The notes under the pieces were generated by a model. That model made no database searches, was not told the DNA's origin, and was given only the letters and a program-made list of their open reading frames with translations. A DNA stretch of 64,000 bases from BACL11 sp945865535 (GTDB lineage: Bacteria > Bacteroidota > Bacteroidia > Flavobacteriales > BACL11), in NCBI GenBank assembly GCA_947502765.1, contig CANNBA010000002.1:53104-117103 (forward strand). Reading direction: 5' to 3'. The translations under genes and the position numbers were made by a program. Positions 8,905-18,869 of this stretch are shown piece by piece; the stretch's first letter is position 1; the number at the start of each line of letters is the position of its first letter.

Positions 8905-10101
8905 ATGCTTAAAGGAAAAAAAGTATTATTAGGTGTAACAGCAAGTATTGCAGCTTATAAAACAGCAGAACTTGTTCGGTTATTCAAAAAAGCAGGAGCT
9001 TCAGTTAAAGTAATTCAAACTGAGGCTTCTTTGCATTTTGTGACTCCTTTAACACTTGCTACTTTATCTGAAAACCCAGTTCTGTCAAAAATGGTTGATG
9101 CTGATAGTGGAGAGTGGAACAACCATGTTGATTTGGGTTTATGGGCTGATTTTATGGTTGTGGCTCCTCTTACTGCAAATACTATGGCTAAAATGACAAC
9201 AGGAGAGTGTGATAATTTGCTTTTAGCAACTTATTTATCAGCTAAATATCCTGTTTATTTTGCTCCTGCTATGGATTTGGATATGTATAAGCATCCCTCT
9301 ACCTTATATAATATTGAAAAATTGCAGTCTTTTGGTAATATTTTGATTCCATCAGGATTTGGAGAGCTGGCTAGCGGTTTAGTTGGTGAGGGCAGAATGG
9401 CTGAACCTTCAGAAATTATCGAACACATAATTGCAGATTTATCAAAGGACTTGCCCTTATCAAATAAAGAAGTATTAATTACAGCTGGGCCTACTTATGA
9501 AGCAATTGATCCTGTTCGTTTTATAGGCAATCGCTCATCTGGTAAAATGGGTATTGAATTGGCTTTAGAATGTGCTAAAAATGGAGCAAAAGTTAATCTT
9601 GTTTTAGGCCCTTCGCATATTGCCGTAAAACACTCTAATATTAGTGTTAGTAAGGTGGAATCCGCTAGTGAAATGCTTAAAATAGTAAATAGTTATTTTA
9701 AAAGTTCAGATATCGCAATATTTGCTGCTGCTGTTGCTGATTACACGCCTAGTATTGTTGCAAAAAATAAGATAAAAAAATCAGATGAAAAACTTACAAT
9801 ATCACTTTTAAAAAATACTGATATTTTATCAGAAATGGCATTGAAGAAAACGGCTTTACAATTTGTAGTTGGTTTTGCTTTAGAAACCGAGAATGAATTA
9901 GAAAATGCAAAAGAGAAACTTAAAAGTAAAAATCTTGATATGATTGTGCTTAACTCCTTAAATAATAAAGGAGCTGGTTTTGAGCACAACACAAATAAAA
10001 TCACTATTATTGATAAGCAAAATAATATTTTTGATTTTGAGTTAAAAGATAAGTCAGAAGTCGCAAAAGATATTATTGCAAAAATTATTGAACTAAGCTA
10101 A
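8905..10101 (+). CDS. coaBC: Bifunctional phosphopantothenoylcysteine synthetase/decarboxylase CoaBC
   Basis: A 398-aa two-domain enzyme of coenzyme A synthesis. The N-terminal flavodoxin-like CoaC half has VTASIAAYK, the catalytic H74 in NNHVDLGLW, PAMDLDM at 121-127 and ASGLVGEGRM. The C-terminal CoaB half has TAGPTYEAIDPVRFIGNRSS, AAAVADY and the KNTDIL segment. Two positions differ from E. coli Dfp: the Asn of PAMN is D124 and the reductive Cys of ACG is S157. I believe this form is common in Bacteroidota but cannot confirm it here. The stop overlaps porD by 1 nt. Confidence 0.95.
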   Translation: MLKGKKVLLGVTASIAAYKTAELVRLFKKAGASVKVIQTEASLHFVTPLTLATLSENPVLSKMVDADSGEWNNHVDLGLWADFMVVAPLTANTMAKMTTGECDNLLLATYLSAKYPVYFAPAMDLDMYKHPSTLYNIEKLQSFGNILIPSGFGELASGLVGEGRMAEPSEIIEHIIADLSKDLPLSNKEVLITAGPTYEAIDPVRFIGNRSSGKMGIELALECAKNGAKVNLVLGPSHIAVKHSNISVSKVESASEMLKIVNSYFKSSDIAIFAAAVADYTPSIVAKNKIKKSDEKLTISLLKNTDILSEMALKKTALQFVVGFALETENELENAKEKLKSKNLDMIVLNSLNNKGAGFEHNTNKITIIDKQNNIFDFELKDKSEVAKDIIAKIIELS

Positions 10102-11015
10102 TGAAAAAAACACTTCTCTTATTGTTAGTTTTAGCATTTTCATTTATGGTTAATGCTCAAGAGCTCCTATGTAATGTAAACGTTAATGCCTCACAAGTTC
10201 AAACTAGTGATAGGAAAGTTTTTCAAACAATGCAAACAGAAATCTATGAATTTATAAATAATAGACTATGGACATCTACTAAAATAGAGAATGAAGAGCG
10301 CATTGAATGCACCATAATGATTAATATTACCAAGCAGATTTCCAATGATGAATATGAAGGTTCTATTCAGATTCAGAGTACTAGGCCTATTTTTGGCACT
10401 TCCTATAAATCTACGCTTTTTAATTATTTAGATAATAATTTCAAGTTTAAATATTTAGAGTATCAATCTTTAGAATTTTCTGATGCCACTCATATGTCTA
10501 ACTTAACATCAGTATTAGCATTTTACATAAACATCATTTTAGGCTTGGACTTTGCTACTTTCTCAGAAGAAGGGGGAAACGAGTATTTTAATATCGCTCA
10601 AAGGATCGTAACTAATGCTCAAAATGCACCAGATCCAGGTTGGAAAGCATTTGAGAGTGATAAAAATCGTTATTGGTTAGCTCATGATTTATTGGACTCA
10701 AGATATTCAGATTTTCATACGGTCATGTATCGTTATCATAGAGAGGGATTAGACAAATTAGGTGAAGAACCTGAAGATGCTAGATTTGAAATTACAGAAG
10801 CCCTAGAGAGCTTAAAGAGTATTTATAGGCAAAATTCCTCTGCTTTTGTTTTAAAACTATTCTTTGATGCAAAGACAGATGAGATAGTTAATATTTACTC
10901 TGGAGCTTTTGCTAATGAACAAGCTAGAATTATTAAAACTTTAGTTGAAATTGACCCTTTACATTCTACCAAGTACGAATCGATTTCTCAGCAAGAATCA
11001 GAATCAGAGAGATGA
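10101..11015 (+). CDS. porD: PorD-like periplasmic protein (DUF4835)
   Basis: A 304-aa protein with a clear signal peptide (cleavage likely after about residue 19, FSFMVNA-QE). The mature N-terminus (LLCNVNVNASQVQTSDRKVF) and conserved IQSTRPIFGTSYKSTLFNYLD are those of DUF4835 proteins, annotated PorD and linked to type IX secretion in Porphyromonas. Presence of T9SS substrates at 34-41 kb makes a functional link plausible. Its position between coaBC and recN is the usual one in the phylum. It overlaps coaBC by 1 nt and recN by 4 nt (ATGA). Confidence 0.85.
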   Translation: MKKTLLLLLVLAFSFMVNAQELLCNVNVNASQVQTSDRKVFQTMQTEIYEFINNRLWTSTKIENEERIECTIMINITKQISNDEYEGSIQIQSTRPIFGTSYKSTLFNYLDNNFKFKYLEYQSLEFSDATHMSNLTSVLAFYINIILGLDFATFSEEGGNEYFNIAQRIVTNAQNAPDPGWKAFESDKNRYWLAHDLLDSRYSDFHTVMYRYHREGLDKLGEEPEDARFEITEALESLKSIYRQNSSAFVLKLFFDAKTDEIVNIYSGAFANEQARIIKTLVEIDPLHSTKYESISQQESESER

Positions 11016-12649
11016 TAAAAAACCTTAAAATTAAAAATTATACTTTATTAAAAGATGTGAGTATAGATTTTAAAAAAGGTTTTACTGTTGTTTCTGGTGA
11101 AACAGGGGCAGGAAAATCTATTATGCTTGATGCGCTTGCTTTGCTATTAGGAAAAAGAGTGGAACGATTTTCAGTAGATAAGACTTCTTCTAAAGCGATA
11201 ATTGAAGCTAGCTTTAGTATTGAAAAATCAAAACTTGCCTTTTTTGAGAGAAATAATCTTGATTTTCAAGAGCTAACAGTGGTTAGGAGAGAGCTGACCT
11301 CTGATGGAAAAAGCCGTGCTTTTATAAATGATACCCCTGTTTTACTTAATGTACTTACAGAATTTGGAAATCAAATCATTGAAATTCATGCCCAACATCA
11401 ATCGATCTTGCTAAAAGATGAGATTGCTCAGTTTGCTTTGATTGATGAGTTGGCTAAATCAGAAAAAGTGCTTTTGGCTTACCAAAAAGAATTACAAACT
11501 TACAATCAACTTCATACACAGTTGACTCTAATTAAAAAATCAGGTAGTTTATCAGATTCTGAATTGGATTTTCTGCAATATCAATTGGAAGAATTAGAAA
11601 GCTGTAATTTAAAAGTAGGAGAGAAGGAAAATATTGAAGAGCAGATTTCACTTTTGGAAAATGTTGAAGGGATTGCAAGTGCAATTTCTGAGAGTGAGGA
11701 ATATCTAAATAATGAGCAGGGGATCTTGTCTCAACTCACAAATATAAAAAAAAAACTATTAGAATTCGATACTTTTGCGGAGCTATATGCACGAGTTGAA
11801 AGTGTGATTATTGAATTAAATGATGTGAGTTCCGATCTTTCTTCTTTAAATAATAAACTAAAATCAAACCCAGAGCAGTTGCTTAGTTTTAATAACAGGT
11901 TAGATGTTATTAATAAGCTATTACAAAAACACAGAAAAAATGCTGTAGAAGATTTACTTATTTATCAGCAAGAAATTAAAGAAAAAATCAAACTTTCAGG
12001 ATCATTTGAAGTAGCGCTTGAAAAAAAGAAAAATCAGATAGAAAATCAATTTTTGATTTTGAAAAAATCCGCATCCATTTTAAATGATACACGCAATAAG
12101 ATTTTACCTGGTCTCAAAAAAGATATAGAAAATCATTTAAAGAATTTAGGAATGCCTTACGCACAGTTTATGGCCGTGTTTAGTGAAAGTGATAGTTATC
12201 ATAAATTTGGCAATACTTCAATTTCTTTTCTTTTTTCAGCAAATAAGGGCAGTTCTTTATTAGAAATATCAAAAGTTGCTTCTGGGGGTGAATTATCAAG
12301 ACTTATGTTAGCTATAAAATATATTTCTGCAAAATCATCAGAAGTAGATGCTTTGGTTTTTGATGAAATTGACATAGGAGTAAGTGGAGAAATAGCTGCA
12401 TTGATGGGTAATATGATGCAAGAAATAAGCAAATCTACTCAGCTTATAGCAATTTCTCATTTGCCTCAGATTGCATCAAAGGCGGACGAACATCTTAAGG
12501 TAGTAAAATCAGTTGTTGGTAATGAAACTATATCAGATGTAATAAGTTTAAATAAAGAGCAAAGGGTAGAGGAAATTGCAAAATTATTAAGTGGCAAAGA
12601 AGTTACTTCAGCAGCTTTTGAAAATGCAAGAGTATTATTAAATCAATAA
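11012..12649 (+). CDS. recN: DNA repair ATPase RecN
   Basis: A 545-aa SMC-like protein for double-strand break repair. The N-terminal Walker A is GETGAGKS (about residues 28-35). Long coiled coils occupy roughly 150-370. The C-terminal ABC part carries a signature-like SGGELSRLMLA and Walker B VFDEIDIGVSG. Length is normal. It is the last gene of the bamD operon, as the next gene, fabI, has its own promoter starting 4 nt after the recN stop. Confidence 0.96.
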   Translation: MIKNLKIKNYTLLKDVSIDFKKGFTVVSGETGAGKSIMLDALALLLGKRVERFSVDKTSSKAIIEASFSIEKSKLAFFERNNLDFQELTVVRRELTSDGKSRAFINDTPVLLNVLTEFGNQIIEIHAQHQSILLKDEIAQFALIDELAKSEKVLLAYQKELQTYNQLHTQLTLIKKSGSLSDSELDFLQYQLEELESCNLKVGEKENIEEQISLLENVEGIASAISESEEYLNNEQGILSQLTNIKKKLLEFDTFAELYARVESVIIELNDVSSDLSSLNNKLKSNPEQLLSFNNRLDVINKLLQKHRKNAVEDLLIYQQEIKEKIKLSGSFEVALEKKKNQIENQFLILKKSASILNDTRNKILPGLKKDIENHLKNLGMPYAQFMAVFSESDSYHKFGNTSISFLFSANKGSSLLEISKVASGGELSRLMLAIKYISAKSSEVDALVFDEIDIGVSGEIAALMGNMMQEISKSTQLIAISHLPQIASKADEHLKVVKSVVGNETISDVISLNKEQRVEEIAKLLSGKEVTSAAFENARVLLNQ

Positions 12650-12652
12650 TTT

Positions 12653-12660
12653 TATATTTG
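12653..12660 (+). promoter_or_regulatory. Bacteroidota -7 promoter element of fabI
   Basis: TATATTTG directly follows the recN stop codon and is 18 nt from the fabI ATG, leaving a leader of roughly a dozen nucleotides without a purine-rich ribosome binding site. Confidence 0.65.
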
Positions 12661-12678
12661 TAAAATAAATTACAGAAA

Positions 12679-13518
12679 ATGGCAAATAATATTTTAAACG
12701 GTAAGAGAGGCATCATATTTGGAGCATTAGACAGTAAATCTATAGCTTGGAAGGTTGCTGAACATGCTCATAATGAAGGGGCGAAATTTGTTTTAACAAA
12801 TGCACCAATTGCTTTGCGTATGGGAACAATTCATGAACTAGCTGAAAAAACAGGTTCAAAAGTTATACCAGCTGATGCCACTTCAATGGAGGATTTAAAA
12901 GCCCTTTATGAAGGTGCAATGGAAGAACTTGGTGGTAAGATTGATTTTGTACTCCATTCTATTGGTATGTCAGTAAATGTTAGAAAAGGCAAGCCTTATT
13001 ACGAGCAAAATTATGATTGGACTATGAAGGGTTATGATGTATCGGCAATGTCATTTCATAAGACCATGCAGGCTGCCTGGGAATTAGATGCTTTAAATGA
13101 GTGGGGCTCAGTAATAGGACTTTCCTATATTGCAGCTCAAAGAGTGTTTCATACTTATAATGATATGGCAGATAATAAGGCTGTTTTGGAGTCGATTGCT
13201 AGAAGTTTTGGGTATCATTATGGATTAAGAAGAAAGGTTAGGGTAAATACTATTTCTCAATCTCCAACAGATACTACTGCTGGTAGTGGAGTGGCTGGAT
13301 TTGATGGTTTTTATAGGTTTGCTAATGATTTATCTCCTTTAGGAAATGCATCAGCTGATGAGTGTGCTGATTATTGTATTTCATTGTTCTCTGATTATAC
13401 AAGAAAAGTAACTATGCAAAACTTATTCCATGATGGAGGGTTTTCATTTACCGGTATGAGCGAAACAGCAATGAACATGTATCTTAAAGTAATGGAAGAT
13501 GAAAAAAAAGGTTTATAA
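12679..13518 (+). CDS. fabI: Enoyl-[acyl-carrier-protein] reductase FabI
   Basis: A 279-aa short-chain dehydrogenase-type enzyme that performs the last reduction of each fatty acid elongation cycle. The catalytic set is Y150 and Y160-x6-K167, corresponding to Y146, Y156 and K163 of E. coli FabI. The cofactor loop GALDSKSIAWKVA near residue 15 and FVLHSIGMS near 90 are typical. A slightly longer internal segment (VRKGKPYYEQNYDW) than in E. coli is seen. It is transcribed alone from a TATATTTG promoter and is convergent with clpC. Confidence 0.96.
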   Translation: MANNILNGKRGIIFGALDSKSIAWKVAEHAHNEGAKFVLTNAPIALRMGTIHELAEKTGSKVIPADATSMEDLKALYEGAMEELGGKIDFVLHSIGMSVNVRKGKPYYEQNYDWTMKGYDVSAMSFHKTMQAAWELDALNEWGSVIGLSYIAAQRVFHTYNDMADNKAVLESIARSFGYHYGLRRKVRVNTISQSPTDTTAGSGVAGFDGFYRFANDLSPLGNASADECADYCISLFSDYTRKVTMQNLFHDGGFSFTGMSETAMNMYLKVMEDEKKGL

Positions 13519-13531
13519 AATTAACAGAAGT

Positions 13532-13554
13532 AGAAGGGGGAAAATTACCCTTCT
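13532..13554. terminator. Possible terminator between convergent fabI and clpC
   Basis: Inverted repeat AGAAGGG (13532-13538) and CCCTTCT (13548-13554) with a 9-nt loop, 13 nt after the fabI stop and reaching 10 nt into the clpC 3' end. A T-rich stretch (AATTTCTTTTTT) follows on the + strand. It could serve fabI; the case for clpC is weaker. Confidence 0.45.
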
Positions 13555-16082
13555 AATTTCTTTTTTCCCTTAGCTTTAGGTTTTGATATTTTCATTTCCA
13601 AAGTAGTCTTTTCTTTACTCAAACTCACTTGAATCATATCTCCTTCTTTTATTTGGGCGTTAATAATTTCTTCAGATAAAGGGTCTTCAAAGTATTTTTG
13701 AATAGCTCGCTTTAGTGGTCTTGCTCCAAATTTTGCATCAAATCCTTTTTCGGCAATAAAATCTTTAGCTGCTTCAGATATTTTCACGGTATATCCTAAA
13801 GTTTCAATCCGTTTTAGTAAATTATTCATCTCAATATCAATAATTTGATTGATATCTTCTTTATTTAAACTGTTGAAAATAATAACATCATCAATTCTAT
13901 TTAGAAACTCAGGCGAAAAAGCTCTTTTTAGAGCCTTCTCTATTACTCCATTGTTATTATCGACACTATTTGTTTGTTTAGCTAAAGTGTTGAATCCTAT
14001 TCCTTGGCCAAAATCCTTTAATTCTCTTGCGCCAATATTAGAAGTCATAATAATTATGGTGTTTTTAAAACTTATTTTTCTACCTAAACTATCAGTCATT
14101 TGACCATCATCTAGCGCTTGTAATAATAGATTGAAAACATCAGGATGTGCTTTTTCAATTTCATCAAGTAATATTACAGAATAAGGCTTTCTTCTTACCT
14201 GTTCAGTAAGTTGTCCTCCTTCTTCATAGCCAACATATCCAGGGGGAGCTCCAACCAATCTGCTTACTGCAAATTTTTCCATATATTCACTCATATCAAT
14301 TCTAATAAGAGCTTCTTGAGAGTCAAATATCTCCTCAGATAATGCTTTTGTAAGTTGGGTTTTGCCCACTCCAGTAGGGCCTAAAAAGATAAATGAGCCA
14401 ATGGGCTTGCTTGGGTCTTTAAGTCCAACACGGTTTCTTCTAATGGCTCTTACAACCTTTTCTACGGCTTCATTTTGTCCAATAATTTTTCTTTTAATAT
14501 TATCGCTCATTAAGGAAAGCTTTTTCCTTTCTTGGGAAGCTACTCTATTTACAGGAATTCCTGTCATTATTGAAACAACATCTGCCACATCTTCCTCCGA
14601 AACTGTTTTTTTGTTTTGTTTTAACTCTTTTTCCCAAATATCTTGTGCATGGGCTAATTGAGCTTGGAGTTTCTTTTCAGCATCTCTTAGTTCAGCAGCA
14701 GCTTCAAATTTTTGTTTTTTTATTGCTTCTTTCTTTTCATCAGTTATAACGGATAGTTTCATTTCTAATTTTGTAACGTGCTCTGGGGTCTCAATATTTG
14801 TTATGTGAACACGAGATCCCGCTTCATCTAATGCATCAATTGCTTTGTCTGGCAAAAATCTATCATTCATGTATCTATCACTAAGAATAACACATGCTTT
14901 TATAGCATCATCAGTATACATTACATTATGATGTTCTTCATATTTGATTTTGATATTGTTGAGTATTTCAATAGTTTCGTTAATAGTTGTAGGATCAACT
15001 ATAACTTTTTGGAATCTTCTTTCTAGAGCTCCATCTTTCTCAATATGCTGTCTGTATTCATCTAGTGTAGTTGCTCCAATACATTGGAGTTCCCCTTTTG
15101 CAAGGGCTGGCTTAAACATGTTTGAGGCATCTAATGAGCCAGAAGCTCCTCCGGCACCCACTAGAGTATGTATTTCATCAATAAATAAAATGATGTCAGG
15201 GTTTTTTTCTAATTCACCAATTACACCTTTCATTCTTTCTTCAAACTGTCCTCTATATTTTGTTCCTGCAACTAATGCTGCAAGATCAAGCATTACCACT
15301 CTTTTGTTAAAGAGTACTCTAGAAACTTTCTTTTGTACTATCCTTAAAGCTAATCCTTCTGCAATAGCTGATTTACCAACTCCGGGCTCTCCAACTAAAA
15401 TAGGATTATTCTTCTTTCTTCTACTAAGAATTTGTGATACTCTTTCAATTTCTTTTTGTCTTCCAACAATAGGGTCTAATTTGCCTTCCATAGCGTACTT
15501 GCTAAGATCTCTTCCAAAATTATCTAAAACTGGGGTTGTACTTTTTGATGTTGTCTTTGATTTTTCAGGTGTGGTAGAACCAAAAATATCATCATCATTC
15601 TCACTTTCATCCATATCGTCATCTAAACTTGCTGAAAAGTCATTTTCAGACTGTCTTTCGTATTCATTAAGAATAATTTCATAATTAATATGAATATGTT
15701 CAAAGGCATTGGTAACAATATTATTAGGGTCTAAGAGTATAGCCAATAAAACATGAATTGTTTTAATTTCCGTGTCATTTAAATTCTTTTGTTCCATCAT
15801 GGATTTTTTAAGAATTCTTTCTGTTTGTTTTTTAAATTCAATACTGTCTTTGTCGATATCTTTTCGGCTATCTCTTTTTGTAATTTTGTTTTCAATGATT
15901 ACTCTTAAATCTTTAGGGTCAATGCCAAGTTTTTTTAGCACTCTAATTGCCGTGCCCTCACCCTCTCTTAATATTCCTAAAAACAAATGTTCAATACCAA
16001 TACTCTCATCTCCCAATCTAAGAACTTCTTCCCTTACATAGGTAAACACATCTTTCATTCTGTTTGAAAATTCTGTTTTCAT
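13545..16082 (-). CDS. clpC: ATP-dependent Clp protease ATPase subunit ClpC
   Basis: An 845-aa Hsp100 unfoldase. Two Clp N-terminal repeats occupy about residues 1-145, followed by an acidic linker (SLDDDMDESENDDD). AAA domain 1 has Walker A GEPGVGKS at 231-238. A UVR-like middle segment (KKQKFEAAAELRDAEKKLQ) marks it as ClpC rather than ClpA or ClpB. AAA domain 2 has GPTGVGKT and ends in the ClpB-D2-small domain. It feeds unfolded substrates to ClpP. Large open frames on the opposite strand are shadows. Its upstream region shows no clean TAnnTTTG. Confidence 0.96.
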   Translation of the reverse strand: MKTEFSNRMKDVFTYVREEVLRLGDESIGIEHLFLGILREGEGTAIRVLKKLGIDPKDLRVIIENKITKRDSRKDIDKDSIEFKKQTERILKKSMMEQKNLNDTEIKTIHVLLAILLDPNNIVTNAFEHIHINYEIILNEYERQSENDFSASLDDDMDESENDDDIFGSTTPEKSKTTSKSTTPVLDNFGRDLSKYAMEGKLDPIVGRQKEIERVSQILSRRKKNNPILVGEPGVGKSAIAEGLALRIVQKKVSRVLFNKRVVMLDLAALVAGTKYRGQFEERMKGVIGELEKNPDIILFIDEIHTLVGAGGASGSLDASNMFKPALAKGELQCIGATTLDEYRQHIEKDGALERRFQKVIVDPTTINETIEILNNIKIKYEEHHNVMYTDDAIKACVILSDRYMNDRFLPDKAIDALDEAGSRVHITNIETPEHVTKLEMKLSVITDEKKEAIKKQKFEAAAELRDAEKKLQAQLAHAQDIWEKELKQNKKTVSEEDVADVVSIMTGIPVNRVASQERKKLSLMSDNIKRKIIGQNEAVEKVVRAIRRNRVGLKDPSKPIGSFIFLGPTGVGKTQLTKALSEEIFDSQEALIRIDMSEYMEKFAVSRLVGAPPGYVGYEEGGQLTEQVRRKPYSVILLDEIEKAHPDVFNLLLQALDDGQMTDSLGRKISFKNTIIIMTSNIGARELKDFGQGIGFNTLAKQTNSVDNNNGVIEKALKRAFSPEFLNRIDDVIIFNSLNKEDINQIIDIEMNNLLKRIETLGYTVKISEAAKDFIAEKGFDAKFGARPLKRAIQKYFEDPLSEEIINAQIKEGDMIQVSLSKEKTTLEMKISKPKAKGKKKLEG

Positions 16083-16168
16083 AATTTAATAGTTTAACAT
16101 GATTAAAAATTTTTCGCAAGATACCGACTAAAATTGCAGTATTTCCAAATAAAAGATCTCCTTTTTTT

Positions 16169-16183
16169 AAACAAAAATTGTTT
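16169..16183. promoter_or_regulatory. Inverted repeat in the clpC-gyrA divergent region
   Basis: AAACAA-AAA-TTGTTT is a perfect 6-bp inverted repeat with a 3-nt spacer, roughly midway in the 192-bp region between the divergent clpC and gyrA starts. It could be an operator for either gene, but in such AT-rich DNA chance is a real alternative. A weak -7-like TTTATTTG lies nearer gyrA. Confidence 0.25.
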
Positions 16184-16274
16184 ATAACTCACTACTTAAA
16201 AACAAAGCAATTTACTGTCTTAAAATACGAAAAATTCTTTTATTTGTTACTTAACTTTAAAAAAGATAAAAAAC

Positions 16275-18869
16275 ATGACATTAGGAGAAAGAATTGTCCC
16301 TATCAATATTGAAGAGGAGATGAAATCAAAGTACATTGATTATTCAATGTCTGTAATTGTCTCAAGAGCATTGCCAGATGTAAGAGATGGGTTAAAGCCA
16401 GTTCACAGAAGAGTTTTGTTTGGAATGCATGAATTAGGAGTAAGGTCAAATACAGCATATAAAAAATCTGCTAGGATTGTAGGGGAGGTGCTTGGTAAAT
16501 TTCATCCTCATGGTGATACCTCAGTATATGATGCTATGGTTCGTATGGCTCAGGAGTGGAGTTTGAGATATATGCTTGTTGATGGGCAGGGCAACTTTGG
16601 TTCTGTAGATGGTGATAATCCAGCTGCAATGCGTTATACTGAGGCTAGAATGCGTAAAACAGCAGAAGACATGCTGCTTGATATTGATAAAGAAACCATT
16701 GATTGGAACTTAAATTTTGACGATTCATTAAAAGAACCATCTGTTTTACCAGCAAGACTACCTGCATTACTTTTAAATGGAACCACTGGTATTGCTGTTG
16801 GTATGGCTACTAATATGCCCCCGCATAACCTTTCGGAGATTGTAGATGGTATTTTGGCCTATATTGATAAAAGAGGTCAAATTGAGATTAGTGATTTAAT
16901 GGATCACGTAAAAGCTCCTGATTTTCCAACTGGGGGAATTATATACGGTTATGATGGTGTAAAATCCGCTTTTGAAACAGGTAGAGGAAGGATTGTAATA
17001 AGAGGAAAAGTAAGATTTGAAGAAACTGCTACGAAAGACCAGATTATTGTAGAAGAAATTCCTTACATGATTAACAAATCTACAATGATTACTCAAACTG
17101 CAGAATTAATCAATTCTAAAAAAATTGATGGCATAGCTGATATTAGAGATGAATCTGACAGAAATGGAATGCGGATTGTTTATGATTTAAAACGTGATGC
17201 AATTCCTAATATTGTGCTGAATAAATTGTTTAAGTATACATCTTTACAGTCTTCATTTTCAGTAAATAACATTGCTCTTGTAAAGGGACGTCCTGAGCTT
17301 TTAAATTTGAAACAATTAATCGGTTGTTTTGTGGAGCACAGACATGAAGTTCTAGTAAGAAAAACCAAATATGAATTAGCGGCTGCAGAAGCCAGGGCTC
17401 ATATTTTAGAAGGCTTACTTATTGCATTAAACAATTTAGATGCTGTAATTCAATTAATTCGTTCTTCTCGTACTCCTGAAGATGCAAGAAATGGCTTAAT
17501 AACTAATTTTAGTCTTTCTGAGGCTCAATCAAGAGCTATTCTTGATTTAAGACTACAAAAACTTACTGGTCTTGAAATTGATAAAATAAAAGAAGAGCAT
17601 GCTGAAATAATGGAAAAAATTAAGCATTTTAACTTAATTTTATCTGATGAAGATTTAAGGTATACTATGCTTTCTGATGACTTAAAAGAAGTAAAAGAGA
17701 AGTATGGAGATGAAAGAAGATCAATTATTGAATATTCATCATCAGAAGTGAGTATTGAAGATATGATTCCTAATGAAGAGGTATTAATTACAATTTCTCA
17801 TTTAGGTTATGTAAAAAGAACTTCTTTAAGTGAGTATAGATCACAAAATAGAGGAGGTGTTGGAAGTAAAGGTGCTGCCACTAGAGATGAGGATTTTGTA
17901 GAAGAAATGATAATGGCTAATAACCATGATTACATGCTGTTTTTTACTGAGCAAGGTAAGTGTTTCTGGTTAAAAGTATATGAAATTCCTGAAGGCAGCA
18001 AAACATCAAAAGGAAGAGCTATTCAGAATTTAATAAATCTGCCAAAGGATGATAAAGTTATGGCTTACATCAATACTAAGGACTTGAAAGATGATGAATA
18101 TATCAATTCTCATTATATAGTAATGTGTACTAAGCAAGGGGTGATTAAAAAGACTTCTTTAGAGCAGTATTCTCGTCCAAGAACGAATGGAATTAATGCC
18201 ATTACTATAAGAGAAGGAGATCAATTATTAGAAGCAAAAATGACGACTGGTAAATCTCAAATTATGATGGCTGTGAAATCAGGAAAATCCATACGATTTG
18301 AAGAAGAAAAAGTAAGGGCTATGGGTAGAACAGCTGCAGGAGTTAGAGGCGTAAGATTGGCTGGTAAAAATGATGAAGTGGTAGGGATGATTTGTATTGA
18401 CGATATGCAATCATCAGTATTAGTGGTATCAGAACATGGATATGGAAAACGCTCAGATGTAGAGGATTATCGAATTACTAATAGGGGAGGAAAAGGGGTT
18501 AAAACAATTAATATTACTGAAAAAACAGGAAATTTAATTGCCCTTAAAAATGTAACAGACCTTGATGACTTGATGGTTATTAATAAATCAGGAATTACTA
18601 TTCGAATTGGCGTAGACACTTTAAGAGTTATGGGTAGAGCAACTCAAGGGGTTAAAATCATTCGATTAAGAGAGGATGATACTATAGCTTCAGTTGCAAA
18701 AGTTTCTAAATTTGAAGAAGATGAAGTATTACTAGATGATGAAGGAAATGTAATCGAAATTTCTCAAGCGCCAGAAGATGAAATCTCATCAGAAGACACC
18801 ACTGATTCTAATGAAAATAATGATGAACAAAATAATACTCAAATAACAGACGAAAATGAAGAAGATTAA
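16275..18869 (+). CDS. gyrA: DNA gyrase subunit A
   Basis: An 864-aa type II topoisomerase subunit that introduces negative supercoils together with GyrB. The catalytic tyrosine is Y121 in AAMRYTEARM. The quinolone-resistance region HPHGDTSVYD gives T82 and D86 at the E. coli S83 and D87 positions. The C-terminal beta-pinwheel repeats are present (NRGGVGSKG, NRGGKGVKT), and a GyrA-box-like element supports gyrase over topoisomerase IV. The tail is strongly acidic and Asn-rich. It overlaps the next gene by 14 nt. Confidence 0.95.
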   Translation: MTLGERIVPINIEEEMKSKYIDYSMSVIVSRALPDVRDGLKPVHRRVLFGMHELGVRSNTAYKKSARIVGEVLGKFHPHGDTSVYDAMVRMAQEWSLRYMLVDGQGNFGSVDGDNPAAMRYTEARMRKTAEDMLLDIDKETIDWNLNFDDSLKEPSVLPARLPALLLNGTTGIAVGMATNMPPHNLSEIVDGILAYIDKRGQIEISDLMDHVKAPDFPTGGIIYGYDGVKSAFETGRGRIVIRGKVRFEETATKDQIIVEEIPYMINKSTMITQTAELINSKKIDGIADIRDESDRNGMRIVYDLKRDAIPNIVLNKLFKYTSLQSSFSVNNIALVKGRPELLNLKQLIGCFVEHRHEVLVRKTKYELAAAEARAHILEGLLIALNNLDAVIQLIRSSRTPEDARNGLITNFSLSEAQSRAILDLRLQKLTGLEIDKIKEEHAEIMEKIKHFNLILSDEDLRYTMLSDDLKEVKEKYGDERRSIIEYSSSEVSIEDMIPNEEVLITISHLGYVKRTSLSEYRSQNRGGVGSKGAATRDEDFVEEMIMANNHDYMLFFTEQGKCFWLKVYEIPEGSKTSKGRAIQNLINLPKDDKVMAYINTKDLKDDEYINSHYIVMCTKQGVIKKTSLEQYSRPRTNGINAITIREGDQLLEAKMTTGKSQIMMAVKSGKSIRFEEEKVRAMGRTAAGVRGVRLAGKNDEVVGMICIDDMQSSVLVVSEHGYGKRSDVEDYRITNRGGKGVKTINITEKTGNLIALKNVTDLDDLMVINKSGITIRIGVDTLRVMGRATQGVKIIRLREDDTIASVAKVSKFEEDEVLLDDEGNVIEISQAPEDEISSEDTTDSNENNDEQNNTQITDENEED

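Noticed and set aside
14944..15684. 246-codon open frame on the + strand inside clpC
   Set aside because: Fully antisense to the conserved ATPase core of clpC; its Ser/Leu-rich composition is what the reverse of an AT-rich gene gives. No promoter or homology visible.
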